A DNA stretch of 44,500 nucleotides from Peptococcaceae bacterium (GTDB taxonomy: Bacteria; Bacillota; Peptococcia; Peptococcales; Peptococcaceae): assembly GCA_900759105.1 (NCBI GenBank), contig CAAETY010000060.1, forward strand, positions 1 to 44,500, written 5' to 3'. Numbering within the stretch: position 1 is the first letter of the stretch; each line of letters opens with the position of its first letter. The translations under genes were made by a program, and so were the position numbers. Positions 22,243 to 31,510 of the stretch are shown here, piece after piece. Under the pieces are notes generated by a model. It had not been told where the DNA came from and did not search any database. It worked only from the letters and a program-made list of their open reading frames with translations.

Positions 22243-22652
22243 AATTCGTCATCGGAGAGGTTGAGTTCGTCCATATTGATGTCGCTCAACTTGTTAATCT
22301 CCGATGATAACTTCTCAATTTCGCCCTTAGAGAGCAATAAGCCCACAAGGTCCTCGAAGGTGTTGCACTCGTAATGCTTACGCAGCTCGTTATTCTTAAA
22401 CACGTTAGGGCAGCCGTTAATGATAGTCATCACAGCAGGCCTGTAGCTGTGGGTGCTCATCTGACCGGTTGCTTGGTCAACAGTCACGAGCTTGTCCTGC
22501 ACTTGGCAAGCCATCTCGGCGCTGAGTTCTTGAATGTCGAAGGCGACGACCTCGCCGCCGAGCTTAGAAAGTGGCATCATTACAGTGCCTGTCTTGCGCT
22601 CAACCTCTTGACGGTCGAACGCAAGGAGCTTGGTTACTGCATTATTCTCCAT
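22233..22652 (-). CDS. XkdN-like tail assembly chaperone (short form)
   Basis: A 139-residue protein between the tube and the tape measure, the position of XkdN (PF08890-like). Visible are LGGEVVAFDIQELSAEMACQ and an acidic, helical C-terminus (SEINKLSDINMDELNLSDDE). It should bind the tape measure and recruit tube subunits. A slippery heptamer at its last codons produces a longer C-terminally extended form. Confidence 0.8.
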   Translation of the reverse strand: MENNAVTKLLAFDRQEVERKTGTVMMPLSKLGGEVVAFDIQELSAEMACQVQDKLVTVDQATGQMSTHSYRPAVMTIINGCPNVFKNNELRKHYECNTFEDLVGLLLSKGEIEKLSSEINKLSDINMDELNLSDDELKN

Positions 22653-22662
22653 CTATTGCCTC

Positions 22663-23100
22663 CTATTGTGGGTCCATGTACTTGCGGTCTTGGAAGGTGA
22701 ACGGGAATGTGTCCTGTGTCAGTGTCTTTGCCGCACTGTTAACATATGGGATTTCGCCAATCACGCACCCATAGAACTGCATGGTGTTAGACTCCAATGC
22801 GTTCGGGTCAGCTTCCACGGAGGTGATAGTGATTTCCGGTTGTTCACCTCGGTCAATCTTCGCCGCCCACTTCTTGTGGTAGTCATTGCTGATTTTATTC
22901 ACAACGAACTCGCCGCTGCCTTTGAGTGCTGTCATTTTCGGACCACTGCGAAGCTCGCCCGGTTGGTCCACTTCTTCGTAGGTAATCTCGTCCTTCGCGC
23001 TACAGCTTACGAGGCTGAGCACTTCCTCGCCATCGATGTACATGTAGCCAAATGTGCCGTTAAAGACGTTTTTCGCGTCAATTTTGCCTGTTTGTCCCAT
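22663..23100 (-). CDS. Tail tube protein (XkdM-like)
   Basis: A 145-residue protein: KNVFNGTFGYMYIDGEEVLS, then EITYEEVDQPGELRSGPKM and KGSGEFVVNKISN. It matches XkdM/DUF2001 tube proteins of contractile tails. It lies between sheath and chaperone genes. SD GAGAGGAG. Confidence 0.85.
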   Translation of the reverse strand: MGQTGKIDAKNVFNGTFGYMYIDGEEVLSLVSCSAKDEITYEEVDQPGELRSGPKMTALKGSGEFVVNKISNDYHKKWAAKIDRGEQPEITITSVEADPNALESNTMQFYGCVIGEIPYVNSAAKTLTQDTFPFTFQDRKYMDPQ

Positions 23101-23118
23101 GTTCTCACTCCTCTCTCA

Positions 23119-24210
23119 TTAGGTACGAACCTTAATTTCCACCGCTTCGATGGCACCGAGTGGGATCATGCGCACCTTGAGGAATACTTTCTTCTTGGTG
23201 TTAGCTCTCAAAATTTCGTCGAGCGTCATCTCACTCACGCCTCTGCCGTCGGTGGTCTTGTAATTGACCTCTCTCAAGTAAGCCGTCTGAGCTTCCACGT
23301 CAATCTGCACGTCGGTGTCGCCTTGCTCGCAGAGTCCGGTCTTCTCGAACTCCTTGAGGAGCTGATAAATCTCACCGCAGAGCATCAATTTGTTCTGATA
23401 GCTGTTCTTGAACTTCCCGATGTACTTCTCGAGGAGTTGCTTCTTCACTGAGTTGTAGAAGAGGTCCATCACTGCCACGCAAAGGATGTCCTGATAGGAC
23501 TCGTCTTGCCCCGATTCGAGGCTCTGCAAGCTGTTAACGTCGCTTGCGAAGCGTACGCGCTTGCCGTCGTTGAAGAGCACGAGGCCACCGGCAGCGCCTG
23601 CGCTGTCAATTTCTGCAATGGTCATCGCACTGCATGCCTGCGCATCGGTCTCTCTCATCGTCATAGAGCGAGATGGGATAGTAGATGCGAGGTAACCGGC
23701 AACGTACGGAGTTGCTTGTGCGGTAGTGAGTGCTTTTCCGTCAATGGTTACGCTTGCATGCTTGTAGTTAATGATGTGCATATCGTCGCCGTCGGTGTTA
23801 GGCAGTACGACAGAGAATCGATGCATAGGATTCGCATTCACGCCGATGGCCCATTCCTTCACCTTGGTAGCATCTCCTGTGCTGAGTCCAGGAATTGCGA
23901 GGTAGTCGAAACTTAAGGTCTCAAGTACACCGAATGTAGCCGTGTCGATGGTTACAGCAGAGGAGCTGCCATCTTGCACCACGCAGAGCACCTTGCGAGG
24001 CTTGCCATGAAGTGCTTGCTTGATGTAATCCTTATTGGTGGCATCCAATTCGGTCGGAATGTCGTTGTAATTAGTTACGGTATAGGTGCCGGTATGACCA
24101 CTATCTTGCAAGAGCAGGCAGACGGTGCCCGTCTCAAGTGCAGAGATAGAGGTGTCCGGCTCGCTGGAGAATGTAATCTTGACGAAGTCGCCAATTTTAA
24201 TAGCTGCCAT
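23119..24210 (-). CDS. Tail sheath protein (XkdK-like)
   Basis: A 363-residue protein with an N-terminal VKITFSSEPDTSISALETG. The central part has HIINYKHASVTIDGKALTTA and AGYLASTIPSRSMTMRE; the C-terminal sheath core has LVLFNDGKRVRFASDVNSL and an MDLFYNSVKKQLLEKYIGKF helix. It is shorter than PBSX XkdK (~466), so an outer domain is missing. It proves a contractile tail. SD GGAGGAAT. Confidence 0.9.
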   Translation of the reverse strand: MAAIKIGDFVKITFSSEPDTSISALETGTVCLLLQDSGHTGTYTVTNYNDIPTELDATNKDYIKQALHGKPRKVLCVVQDGSSSAVTIDTATFGVLETLSFDYLAIPGLSTGDATKVKEWAIGVNANPMHRFSVVLPNTDGDDMHIINYKHASVTIDGKALTTAQATPYVAGYLASTIPSRSMTMRETDAQACSAMTIAEIDSAGAAGGLVLFNDGKRVRFASDVNSLQSLESGQDESYQDILCVAVMDLFYNSVKKQLLEKYIGKFKNSYQNKLMLCGEIYQLLKEFEKTGLCEQGDTDVQIDVEAQTAYLREVNYKTTDGRGVSEMTLDEILRANTKKKVFLKVRMIPLGAIEAVEIKVRT

Positions 24211-24703
24211 TCGTTAATTCCTCCTTAATAATCATGTTGTGAGCGATAATCTCGCCCATTTTGTCGGTATTGTGGTCTGTAATATGTGGCACATCACCCA
24301 TCGTGATGTCTTGCTTAGCCGTGTCAATGGTGCTCAAGTATGAGATGTTCATGCTAAAGGAGAGCACATACTCAGATGCTACGAATGCGTTGTGGCTGTC
24401 TGGCGTAACGACCACGCCACCAATGCGCAGCGGTTGGTCGAATAGGTTGTGCAGCATATCGCCAACTTGCTTGCAGTCGGCGGTGCTGCGTCCGTAGTAC
24501 CATACATCCACGCTCACGTCATTGGTCGCCCAGTTCTTCATCTCGATGCTGTGGTTGTCCATCTCAGCGTCAACGATGAAGACAGGACGAAGAGAGTCGA
24601 TGCCCTCGAGCTTGTCCACACTGACCACACGCAAGCCTGTTGCCTTCTCGACAACCTCGCTCACTCGCTTTTGCACGAGTACCACGCTCGGATTCTCGCT
24701 CAT
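24197..24703 (-). CDS. Tail terminator-like protein
   Basis: A 168-residue protein with SEVVEKATGLRVVSVDKLEG, then VSVDVWYYGRS and VASEYVLSFSMNISYL. It matches the small proteins encoded between the gp10-like protein and the sheath in contractile-tail phages (tail terminator, DUF6838-like). It likely caps the tail tube. The family call rests on position and general look. Confidence 0.6.
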   Translation of the reverse strand: MSENPSVVLVQKRVSEVVEKATGLRVVSVDKLEGIDSLRPVFIVDAEMDNHSIEMKNWATNDVSVDVWYYGRSTADCKQVGDMLHNLFDQPLRIGGVVVTPDSHNAFVASEYVLSFSMNISYLSTIDTAKQDITMGDVPHITDHNTDKMGEIIAHNMIIKEELTNGSY

Positions 24704-25189
24704 CTACATCAACTCCTCGAATATCTTGTTCACCATCTTCTCGCGCTTCTTCTGCAACTTCGGTCCTTCGGCTCTCATCATGTTTTTGAAGATATGCTGA
24801 CCGTTGACCACGGTTATACCACCCTTGCTAGGGTAGCGCTTGTATGGCTTCGCCTTCTTTTTCATGCCATAGACGCCCCTACCATCACCACGAGGCACCA
24901 CCTTATGCCCTTCTTCGAAGAGGTGGAAGTGCGGCGCCCTCTTGGTTCTGTAGATGGAGTTAGAGTAGTCCTTGCCTTCTAACGTCTTCATAACAGTCGC
25001 GCCCTTCTGCGCTTGTGTCCCTCTTGCGAGGTTGCCGGATAGCTTGTGCGGTGCAATTCGTTTCCGGTACATGCGCACAATAGACCGGCTCTCTCGCTCC
25101 AGTTCGTCGATAATGCGCCCAGGTGCACGCTGTTGGATAGCGTTAACCTTGCGGACGAACTCGTCTACGCCTTCCGTGTCATTACCCAT
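24704..25189 (-). CDS. HK97 gp10-family head-tail protein
   Basis: A 161-residue basic protein. Typical are RESRSIVRMYRKRIAPHKLSG, then RAPHFHLFEEGHKVVPRG and the aromatic/basic C-terminal region. HK97 gp10-like proteins work at the head-tail joint or in tail completion. It overlaps the previous gene by 8 bp. Confidence 0.75.
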   Translation of the reverse strand: MGNDTEGVDEFVRKVNAIQQRAPGRIIDELERESRSIVRMYRKRIAPHKLSGNLARGTQAQKGATVMKTLEGKDYSNSIYRTKRAPHFHLFEEGHKVVPRGDGRGVYGMKKKAKPYKRYPSKGGITVVNGQHIFKNMMRAEGPKLQKKREKMVNKIFEELM

Positions 25190-25544
25190 GAGGCTTCACC
25201 CTCTCAGTGCATTGCAGTTCGAGGTACTTGTGGCGCTCTTGTGTGTCGACGATGCTGTTAATGTCGAGCACCTTGCCGTTGTACTTGAGATACATCGCCT
25301 CGTCGATATCTGCACGATAGTGGATGATGATTTTATAGTAGGCGTACGGCACTACTCTGCCCACTTCGCTCACCTCGTTGGCACGGACTCGTGTTACATA
25401 GGCCCAGATGGTTGCGATGTGCTTGTCGACGTCCATGTCGCCGCCGAGTGCATCCTTCTCTGTTCCGGCATTGCGTTGCCAGAGTTCCACCTTCTGGTTG
25501 AGTGGTCGCATGGCTTCAGCTTGTCGCTTCTGTAGACTTAGCAT
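25182..25544 (-). CDS. Head-tail adaptor / head closure protein (SPP1 gp16-like)
   Basis: A 120-residue protein. The ATG at 25544 has SD AAGGAGG. It has NQKVELWQRNAGTEKDALGG, then TIWAYVTRVRANE, YKIIIHYRADIDEAMYLKYNG, VLDINSIVD and a final LELQCTERV, the pattern of the phage head-tail joining family (PF05521-like). Confidence 0.8.
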   Translation of the reverse strand: MLSLQKRQAEAMRPLNQKVELWQRNAGTEKDALGGDMDVDKHIATIWAYVTRVRANEVSEVGRVVPYAYYKIIIHYRADIDEAMYLKYNGKVLDINSIVDTQERHKYLELQCTERVKPHG

Positions 25545-25830
25545 TGGCAGTCGCCTCCTTCTCGATAGCCACGTCCAGTTGTTTGCGGAAAATGTCGTCG
25601 TGGAAGTTGTTCAGGAACAGCTCCACGGCATCGTTGTAGGCATAGCGCACATAACTCATGAGCAGCGCATGGGCTTCGAGGTCTTTCTCGAAGTCCAACG
25701 CCGCGCCACACAAGCCTGTGAGGTAGGCCTTACCTTGTTCCACAAGCATCAAGAGTCTGGTATTCGTGCCCTCGTCGGTTACGCCGTCAAGATGGAGCGT
25801 GCTACGCACGTCATCGATGAGCGCCATCAT
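25516..25830 (-). CDS. Head-tail connector (gp6-like)
   Basis: A 104-residue all-helical protein (DDVRSTLHLDGVTDEG, then LVEQGKAYLTGLCGAALDFE, LLMSYVRYAYNDAVELF). This is the DNA-packaging/connector gp6 family of HK97-like heads. Its start overlaps the capsid stop (TTAATGATG). Confidence 0.8.
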   Translation of the reverse strand: MMALIDDVRSTLHLDGVTDEGTNTRLLMLVEQGKAYLTGLCGAALDFEKDLEAHALLMSYVRYAYNDAVELFLNNFHDDIFRKQLDVAIEKEATANAKSTEATS

Positions 25831-27011
25831 TAAGCACCTACGCCACCGGAGGTTACGGTGTTAACGGTAGGATGTACTGGTTTGAGCCCGGAAATGTCAG
25901 CATAATAGAATGCATTGTTATCCTTAGGAGTACCGTTACCGTAGAGCTTCACCTTATAAACGCGTTGGTCGTCTAAGAACTTCACGTGGTCGGAGTCTTC
26001 AATCTTGCCACCTTGGTCGGAGCAGAGTCCGAAGAAGTACTTCTTGTCAATACCGAAGATGGCCTTGTCTGCTGCCACTGCATTGGATTGGATGACTCTA
26101 GTAGGGAATGGGAAGGACTGAACATAGACGCCGTTCGCATTCATCTGAGTGACTGCTGGGTACACCTTGCTCAAGTAGGTGGCGGGGTTAACGATCATGA
26201 TCACCTCGTCCACGTTACGGCTACGTTCGGTACCGTTTGCAGAGTCTGCCGGATGGGTTGCAAGCTGCTTCAAGATAGTCGCATAGGTGGCAGGATCAAG
26301 TGCGGTGATAGCTTTTGCACTCTTTGCCGGATAGCCAGTAGAGATGTTAAAGCTCTTAGAGAGGTCACTCACCATGCCGGTAGGCTTATCAACGCCGTTC
26401 CCGTTGATAATGCCATCTTCCAAACCTTCAGCGATGGCTTCGGAGAGCACGGTGCGCACGTAATTATCAAGCCATACCGGACCGAGGTCGAGCACGCCGT
26501 TAGATACAGGCAAGAATGCAGAGAGCTTGCCGGCAGTAAGCACGATGGACTTGAAGCCGGAAGCGAGTTCCTTAGTGATAGCATCGTCAATCTTGCCCCA
26601 AGTAGCGAGTTTTACACCGTCAGCGTTATATACGAGCTCGGCACGTGCAGGTGCAGTGACCATTTCAACACATTCGAGGAGTGGATGGTTCACAGTGAGG
26701 TCTTCAAATACACGCTCAATGATGGTGTAAGGAAGCGGCACGTTGCTCACGCCTTGCGAGAAGCCTTCACGAACCAATTCGGTGAGCGCGTTGTAGAACT
26801 TGGCTTCATCGCTAGTGAGTTGTCTGTTGCCGCGAGCCATGAGGATGTCCTCATCGCGAGTGTTACGAGCACGTTCGAGGATGTTTGCCTCAGTTTCAGC
26901 TGCAATTTGCGCCGCACGTTGTTCTACGAACGCCTCGATGCGCTCTTGCACGTCTTTCGCAGCAAGCCCATCATCAGAGAGGTTTAAGGTTGCTTTATCG
27001 TTGTTAATCAT
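25830..27011 (-). CDS. HK97-fold major capsid protein
   Basis: About 393 residues from the ATG at 27011 (SD GGAGAC). The first ~100 residues are a charged helical delta-like region (DVQERIEAFVEQRAAQIAAE). The capsid domain follows: PLPYTIIERVFEDLTVNHPL, VTAPARAELVYNADGV, FLPVSNGVLDLGPVWLDNYV, GLEDGIINGNGVDKPTGM and a final VYKVKLYGNG. The protease just upstream probably removes the N-terminal region. Confidence 0.92.
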   Translation of the reverse strand: MINNDKATLNLSDDGLAAKDVQERIEAFVEQRAAQIAAETEANILERARNTRDEDILMARGNRQLTSDEAKFYNALTELVREGFSQGVSNVPLPYTIIERVFEDLTVNHPLLECVEMVTAPARAELVYNADGVKLATWGKIDDAITKELASGFKSIVLTAGKLSAFLPVSNGVLDLGPVWLDNYVRTVLSEAIAEGLEDGIINGNGVDKPTGMVSDLSKSFNISTGYPAKSAKAITALDPATYATILKQLATHPADSANGTERSRNVDEVIMIVNPATYLSKVYPAVTQMNANGVYVQSFPFPTRVIQSNAVAADKAIFGIDKKYFFGLCSDQGGKIEDSDHVKFLDDQRVYKVKLYGNGTPKDNNAFYYADISGLKPVHPTVNTVTSGGVGA

Positions 27012-27028
27012 GTTGTTGTCTCCTTTCA

Positions 27029-27805
27029 TTAGCTAAACATGTCGAGGAAATTGTGAGGCTTTTCGTCCTCCTCTTCCTCTTCAAGTTCCAATTCTTCGAC
27101 CTCTACGAACTCCACAAGGTCGTTGATGAGGTCACGAGAGCGTTGCAATGCCTTGATGGCATCATCTGCACGCTGAGAGGTCTCGCCAATGCCTGCCGCT
27201 TCAATGGCTGCATCTCTGTCGATGGTGCGCTCAAGCACCACGTCAGCGAGGCCGTATTCCACGCACTGCTCAGCAGTGAGCCATGTTTCGGCGTCCAGCA
27301 GCTCTGTGAGCTTGTCATAGTCGAGCTTCTCGCCTGCCTTCTCAAGATACACAGTTTTGTTGGCCTCCATGAGTACATCGAGGTCGTCTGCCATCTTGCG
27401 AAGCTCGGCGGCATTGCCGGACATCCACGTCCACATGTTGTGCAGCATCATGGTGGCGTTCTTAGGCATGCGCACTTCGTCCCCTGCCATTGCAATGACG
27501 GAGGCGACGGAACATGCGAATCCATCCACAGTTACGATGACCTTGCCAGGGAAGCGGATAAGCTGGTTAGCCATTGCAGTACCTTCGAATACATCGCCGC
27601 CCATGCTGTTGATATAGACGTCAATGGCTTCGGCATCCTTGTTGGCATCGAGGAATTGTTGCATTCCCTTAGCGGTATTGCCGTCTTCCTCGTTCATCCA
27701 GTTCTTGTAGGTCTCGTAAATGTCGCCATAGATATAGAGAGCCGGACGCTCAGCGCCTTCCTCTCCCTTCTGTAAGAATTTCATTCTAAACTTGTTCTTC
27801 TCCAC
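27029..27805 (-). CDS. ClpP-like prohead protease
   Basis: About 258 residues from GTG at 27805, chosen because GGGAGGT lies 7 nt upstream; it overlaps the portal stop. Features are IDVYINSMGGDVFEGTAMA, the Ser site in DGFACSVASVIAMAG, the His in TMMLHNMWTW and the AETWLTAEQCVEYGLAD stretch. This is the S14 type used by many HK97-like phages for capsid maturation. The C-terminal tail is very acidic (ELELEEEEEDEKP) and may act as a scaffold. Confidence 0.88.
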   Translation of the reverse strand: MEKNKFRMKFLQKGEEGAERPALYIYGDIYETYKNWMNEEDGNTAKGMQQFLDANKDAEAIDVYINSMGGDVFEGTAMANQLIRFPGKVIVTVDGFACSVASVIAMAGDEVRMPKNATMMLHNMWTWMSGNAAELRKMADDLDVLMEANKTVYLEKAGEKLDYDKLTELLDAETWLTAEQCVEYGLADVVLERTIDRDAAIEAAGIGETSQRADDAIKALQRSRDLINDLVEFVEVEELELEEEEEDEKPHNFLDMFS

Positions 27806-29003
27806 TCTTAACACCTCCCTTCGCTTCGTCAGAATCGAGCCATTCGATGCCGACGTAGTTCTTAGTGATGAGTCGTCTTTCGCCAAGCTCACCGCCTACC
27901 GGTTCGCGACCAAGGATGCGCATATTGTCGTCCAATGTGTTCGCACCGATGCGAGTCAACACCTCGAGCGCGTTCGCCACATCCTTGAGGTCGGTATATG
28001 CAACCGTTGACACGTCGATGAATAGGCGTCTGCCTGCAAGGTATTGCTTGCGACCGTAGAGCTTGCGATTGATTTCATCCGAGATAATATTGACGATTGG
28101 CTTGATGCACTGCGTCATGGTAAGCCTCCAAGCGTCATCAATGCCTGCAATGTCACCGATGAGCAGCTTCGGCGATATTTGGAACGCCATCGCAGTGAGC
28201 GAGATACCCTCCTGCATGAGCGTTTTGATCTCCGTCGCTGCGTTGTTGCTCGTACCATTAGATGTGCGTGATACGTCCTCGTACTCTACATCCTTGCCAA
28301 TTGGCAGAGCATTCGACTTGCCCGGCTCAAGGAAGTCCTTCAGGTTATTGTTCACCAATTCCTGAACGGCCTTGTTGAAGTCGCTTGTGAGCTTCAGAGA
28401 TGCCGGTTGCTTAATGAGTACCTTGGTGTCGCTCAGTCTCAGGTAGTTGTCCTTCGCTGCGCCTATCATCTTCACAAGGTCGGCGTAGATGCCGTCCACA
28501 TAAGTGCTGAGCCCTAGGTTGTTCCACTGGAGGAAGAACACATCGGACTCGTAGAAGGTATCGTTCAACACATAAGGACGTTCTTGCCCTATCGTCACAT
28601 TCCTGTATTCGTTCGGCCTCATGGAGTTCTCGATGCGGTCGTAGCTCTCGGCGACGTGGTATTCGCCACGGTTAGCGCCTGACTTGATTTTCACAATGAG
28701 GCACTCATTTTCAGCCACGAGCTTTTCCACTACACGACGCCAGAACGCCGTGGATGACGTGTTTTGATTCGGTTCCACGTTGAAGCGGTACGACTCCTCG
28801 CTGAGTACTTCCTTGCCGTCTTGAAACGTCTTGAAGGTAGCCAAGGAAATCACCGAGGCAACGAAGTTAATGCAGCTATTGACTGCAAGGTATTTGTAGG
28901 AGGCCGTAGCAAGCGCCTCTCGCTGTGATGCAATTTGTGCCGGTTCTTGTCCGGTCGAACTATTTCCAAAAAAGAAAGCATTCAGCCATGTTCCTAGTCC
29001 CAT
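27786..29003 (-). CDS. Portal protein (HK97 family)
   Basis: A 405-residue protein with ALATASYKYLAVNSCINFVA near 28-47, FRVVVEKLVAENECLIVKI-like elements (RRVVEKLVAENECLIVKI), ALPIGKDVEYEDVSRTSN, AFQISPKLLIGDIAGIDDAW and IISDEINRKL. It forms the dodecameric vertex through which DNA is packaged. It is 12 bp from the large terminase gene. Confidence 0.9.
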   Translation of the reverse strand: MGLGTWLNAFFFGNSSTGQEPAQIASQREALATASYKYLAVNSCINFVASVISLATFKTFQDGKEVLSEESYRFNVEPNQNTSSTAFWRRVVEKLVAENECLIVKIKSGANRGEYHVAESYDRIENSMRPNEYRNVTIGQERPYVLNDTFYESDVFFLQWNNLGLSTYVDGIYADLVKMIGAAKDNYLRLSDTKVLIKQPASLKLTSDFNKAVQELVNNNLKDFLEPGKSNALPIGKDVEYEDVSRTSNGTSNNAATEIKTLMQEGISLTAMAFQISPKLLIGDIAGIDDAWRLTMTQCIKPIVNIISDEINRKLYGRKQYLAGRRLFIDVSTVAYTDLKDVANALEVLTRIGANTLDDNMRILGREPVGGELGERRLITKNYVGIEWLDSDEAKGGVKSGEEQV

Positions 29004-29015
29004 CTATTCACCTCC

Positions 29016-30662
29016 TCAGAATAATGGTTTCATTTCGATTGGTTCTTGATTGCCGTAACAGTCAGGCAGGTCTGCGACGCCATTCAGTGCATGGGTAAGC
29101 ATGAAGAATCCGTCGGTCTTGCGAAGCATTGGCTCCACCTTGACGAATTGCACGTTCCCCTTCTTGTCCATCTCCTGTCGCACGTTGTTGATGTACCATC
29201 TCATCGTTGGGTTGTCGCCAAATACAAGGCGATGTTCTGCGAATAAGCTGTCCAGAAGAGGAGAGAGGATGGTGTGCGTTCTTGCACCTGAGCGCACCGA
29301 GGTTAGTGGCATCCCTGCTTGCTCAAATGCTTGCTCCAGTAATGCACGCCGATAGTCGTCGGCTTTGATGTCAATAATGTCGTATTTCCTCGATTGTTCC
29401 ACGAACCAACCGGCAACGACCTCCGGCGTAATGGTGTCTGTCTGCACGATGGTAATGAGTCCACGCTCAGCCATTTCTTCGACTGGGAACTTGATGTGCC
29501 TGCTCTCCATCTGCAATGCGAGGTGACAGACGAAGGTGTGCTCCATGAGGTAATAGGTGCCTTCATAGAGGAAGAGCAGTCCAACGCTACAGAAATCTTT
29601 TACACTCGCATAGTCAACGGCACCGATGCACGGCATGCTCTTGAGCATCTCGTACGGTATCGGTCTATTGGTTGCAAGAACTTGCTCAGCCGTTGCTACC
29701 GTGTTGAAGGTATCCTGCGCCGGGCAGTTCATGCGCTTAGTGAGGAATTCCACCGCCGAGGATGGTCGGTACTTCGTCTTCGCGTAGTCCTTGTGCATCT
29801 GCTGCTCCAGTATCGGCATATACGGCAGCGAAGGGTTTGCCTTCACCCAGTTCTCCGGATTAGCAGCCTCTTCCTTGTCGTCTATCTTGTAGATCAACGG
29901 CAGCATGCCGAGGTCTGTCACCTTGCCGTCTAGGACGTCATGCGCAATCTGCAGCTGCTGGTCGAGCACACCACCGCGCACATGCCCGTTCGTTGTGATG
30001 TAAATGATGCGAGAGTGCTTGCACTTACCGAAGCCACTCGTGAACACGTTGAACATGTCCCAATTCTCGTACTCATGAATTTCGTCGAATATGAGGCAGG
30101 CCGAGCGCTTGCCGTCCTTGGTTCTTGCGTTGGTCGTGTTGTAGTTGATTTCCGAACCGGTTCGCAGGTTGGTAATAACAGACTTCTTGGCGTCGAATTG
30201 CTTCTTGAGTTTGCCGGACTTGTCGCCACGCACGAGCTCATACACGTCATCAAACGAGGTCTTTGCCTGCGCTTCACTGTTGGCAATGATGTCGATGTTG
30301 TAGCCGTCTACACCATGTGCAGCACTTGCAAGATAGAAGAGCAGCGCCGACACAAACCCGTTCTTGCCGTTCCCTCTCCCCATGAGAAGAAGGAATTCGT
30401 CGAAGATGACCGTGTCGCTCCTGTCGTCGTAGCAATGCATGCAAGCGACCACGAAGCGTTCCCACGGCAGCAGCTTGAATCCGAAGTATTTCTCCATGAG
30501 TTCGACCGCTCGGTCTATCATGTCAGACTCTATCCGGACGAACGGCTGCGAGAGCTTGCGCCGGACGTACCCTGCCGCTTGATGTATCTCCTTCGACTGC
30601 CGTCCTTCTTCCATCTCCACGAGGTAGGCGTCAATGAATGGGTGAAACTTAGAGTCCGTCAT
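29016..30662 (-). CDS. Terminase large subunit (HK97/P27-associated type)
   Basis: About 548 residues. The ATPase domain has a Walker A-like LLLMGRGNGKNGF (about 91-103) and Walker B SACLIFDEIHEYEN (about 185-198). The nuclease half has ACIGAVDYASVKDFCSVGLLF-like acidic residues (GAVDYAS), then DIKADDYRR and a final KTDGFFMLTHALNG. It translocates and cuts the DNA. Its start overlaps the small subunit gene. Confidence 0.92.
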   Translation of the reverse strand: MTDSKFHPFIDAYLVEMEEGRQSKEIHQAAGYVRRKLSQPFVRIESDMIDRAVELMEKYFGFKLLPWERFVVACMHCYDDRSDTVIFDEFLLLMGRGNGKNGFVSALLFYLASAAHGVDGYNIDIIANSEAQAKTSFDDVYELVRGDKSGKLKKQFDAKKSVITNLRTGSEINYNTTNARTKDGKRSACLIFDEIHEYENWDMFNVFTSGFGKCKHSRIIYITTNGHVRGGVLDQQLQIAHDVLDGKVTDLGMLPLIYKIDDKEEAANPENWVKANPSLPYMPILEQQMHKDYAKTKYRPSSAVEFLTKRMNCPAQDTFNTVATAEQVLATNRPIPYEMLKSMPCIGAVDYASVKDFCSVGLLFLYEGTYYLMEHTFVCHLALQMESRHIKFPVEEMAERGLITIVQTDTITPEVVAGWFVEQSRKYDIIDIKADDYRRALLEQAFEQAGMPLTSVRSGARTHTILSPLLDSLFAEHRLVFGDNPTMRWYINNVRQEMDKKGNVQFVKVEPMLRKTDGFFMLTHALNGVADLPDCYGNQEPIEMKPLF

Positions 30663-30990
30663 CGGTCTCATCTTCTTCCTGGTCCTCTACGATGTCGGAC
30701 GGTTCAACCTTCAGGTAGTTTAGTATCTTGAGCATCTGGGCGTTCGTCTTCACGAGCGAGTCCACGCTGTCGTTCTTCTTCAGTCCAAAGCTGTTCTCGC
30801 CATTCTGCCATCGCACTTGCACACCACGCTCGGCGATGTCCTGCAATAGCATGTCTTTGACGCGCCACAGATTGCCGTAATCCGCCGCCAAGTCGAAGAG
30901 AGGGTAATCGGTCACTGGGTCGTTCCCTCGAGCGATTAAGATGGCATTCAGAGCCTTCTCGACCTTTGTCGCGTTATTCCATTGCGCCAT
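30649..30990 (-). CDS. Terminase small subunit (P27 family)
   Basis: About 113 residues from the ATG at 30990 (SD GGGAGGTG). It has DYPLFDLAADYGNLWRVKDM, QVRWQNGENSFGLKKNDSVD and SLVKTNAQMLKILNYL, as in P27-type small subunits. It recognises the packaging site. The 110 bp upstream to the HNH gene are non-coding, with a G-rich block and A/T runs, and may hold a cohesive-end site (inference). Confidence 0.8.
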   Translation of the reverse strand: MAQWNNATKVEKALNAILIARGNDPVTDYPLFDLAADYGNLWRVKDMLLQDIAERGVQVRWQNGENSFGLKKNDSVDSLVKTNAQMLKILNYLKVEPSDIVEDQEEDETDDGL

Positions 30991-31100
30991 CTCATCACCT
31001 CCCCTCTCACATGAGCTAACGCCGTATAAATAAATTGTCGAGGGTGCGGGCGGTCTTTTGTTTTTAGCCAAAAATCCGTTTTTTTGACCCGGGGGTAGTC

Positions 31101-31352
31101 TCACCACCATTCTGGAAACCGCTCATCCTCTCGCCGTTGCCTGCCGTGATGCTTCTCATGGCATTCTCTGCACAGACTCACCAAGTTATCAAGCTCGTAC
31201 GCCTTATCCGGTCGCTCATCTGCTGGCACGATATGGTGTACGGTCGTAGCCTTCACGGCCTTGCCTTCAGCTGCACACCATTGGCACTCGTAGTGGTCGC
31301 GTGCCAGTGCTTGCTTTCTTAGTCTTGTCCATCTGCCCGACTTATAATCCAT
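31101..31352 (-). CDS. HNH endonuclease of the packaging module
   Basis: An 83-residue protein: RWTRLRKQALARDHYECQWC, then ATTVHHIVPADERPDKAYEL, DNLVSLCRECHEKHHGR. It has the HNH metal-finger residues (CxxC, HHI, N, CxxCH). HNH proteins beside P27/HK97 terminases are needed for DNA cutting at packaging. The start has SD GGAGG and lies only 16 bp after a minus-strand terminator. Confidence 0.9.
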   Translation of the reverse strand: MDYKSGRWTRLRKQALARDHYECQWCAAEGKAVKATTVHHIVPADERPDKAYELDNLVSLCRECHEKHHGRQRREDERFPEWW

Positions 31353-31368
31353 CTATATCTACCTCCTA

Positions 31369-31402
31369 AAAAAGAAAACCCAGCCGGATACCCGACTAGG
31401 TT
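31369..31402 (-). terminator. Terminator directly in front of the late operon
   Basis: On the minus strand AACCtAGtCGG (31402-31392 side) pairs with CCGgCTgGGTT (31387-31377 side), followed by TTCTTTTTT. It is placed between the late regulator and the HNH gene, so late transcripts from upstream need antitermination or readthrough. Confidence 0.7.
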
Positions 31403-31510
31403 CGTGAGGTTCTATGAACTTGTCTGTCTCAAATGTAGGAGGCGAACTAAATAGCATTGCTCGCTTATTGGTTCATCTTAATGATATACCGTTTCAATCC
31501 TATTATGTTC

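Noticed and set aside
30991..31110. N-terminal extension of the small terminase ORF
   Set aside because: The sequence is low-complexity and unlike P27 proteins; the ATG at 30990 has a strong SD. The stretch is treated as non-coding.
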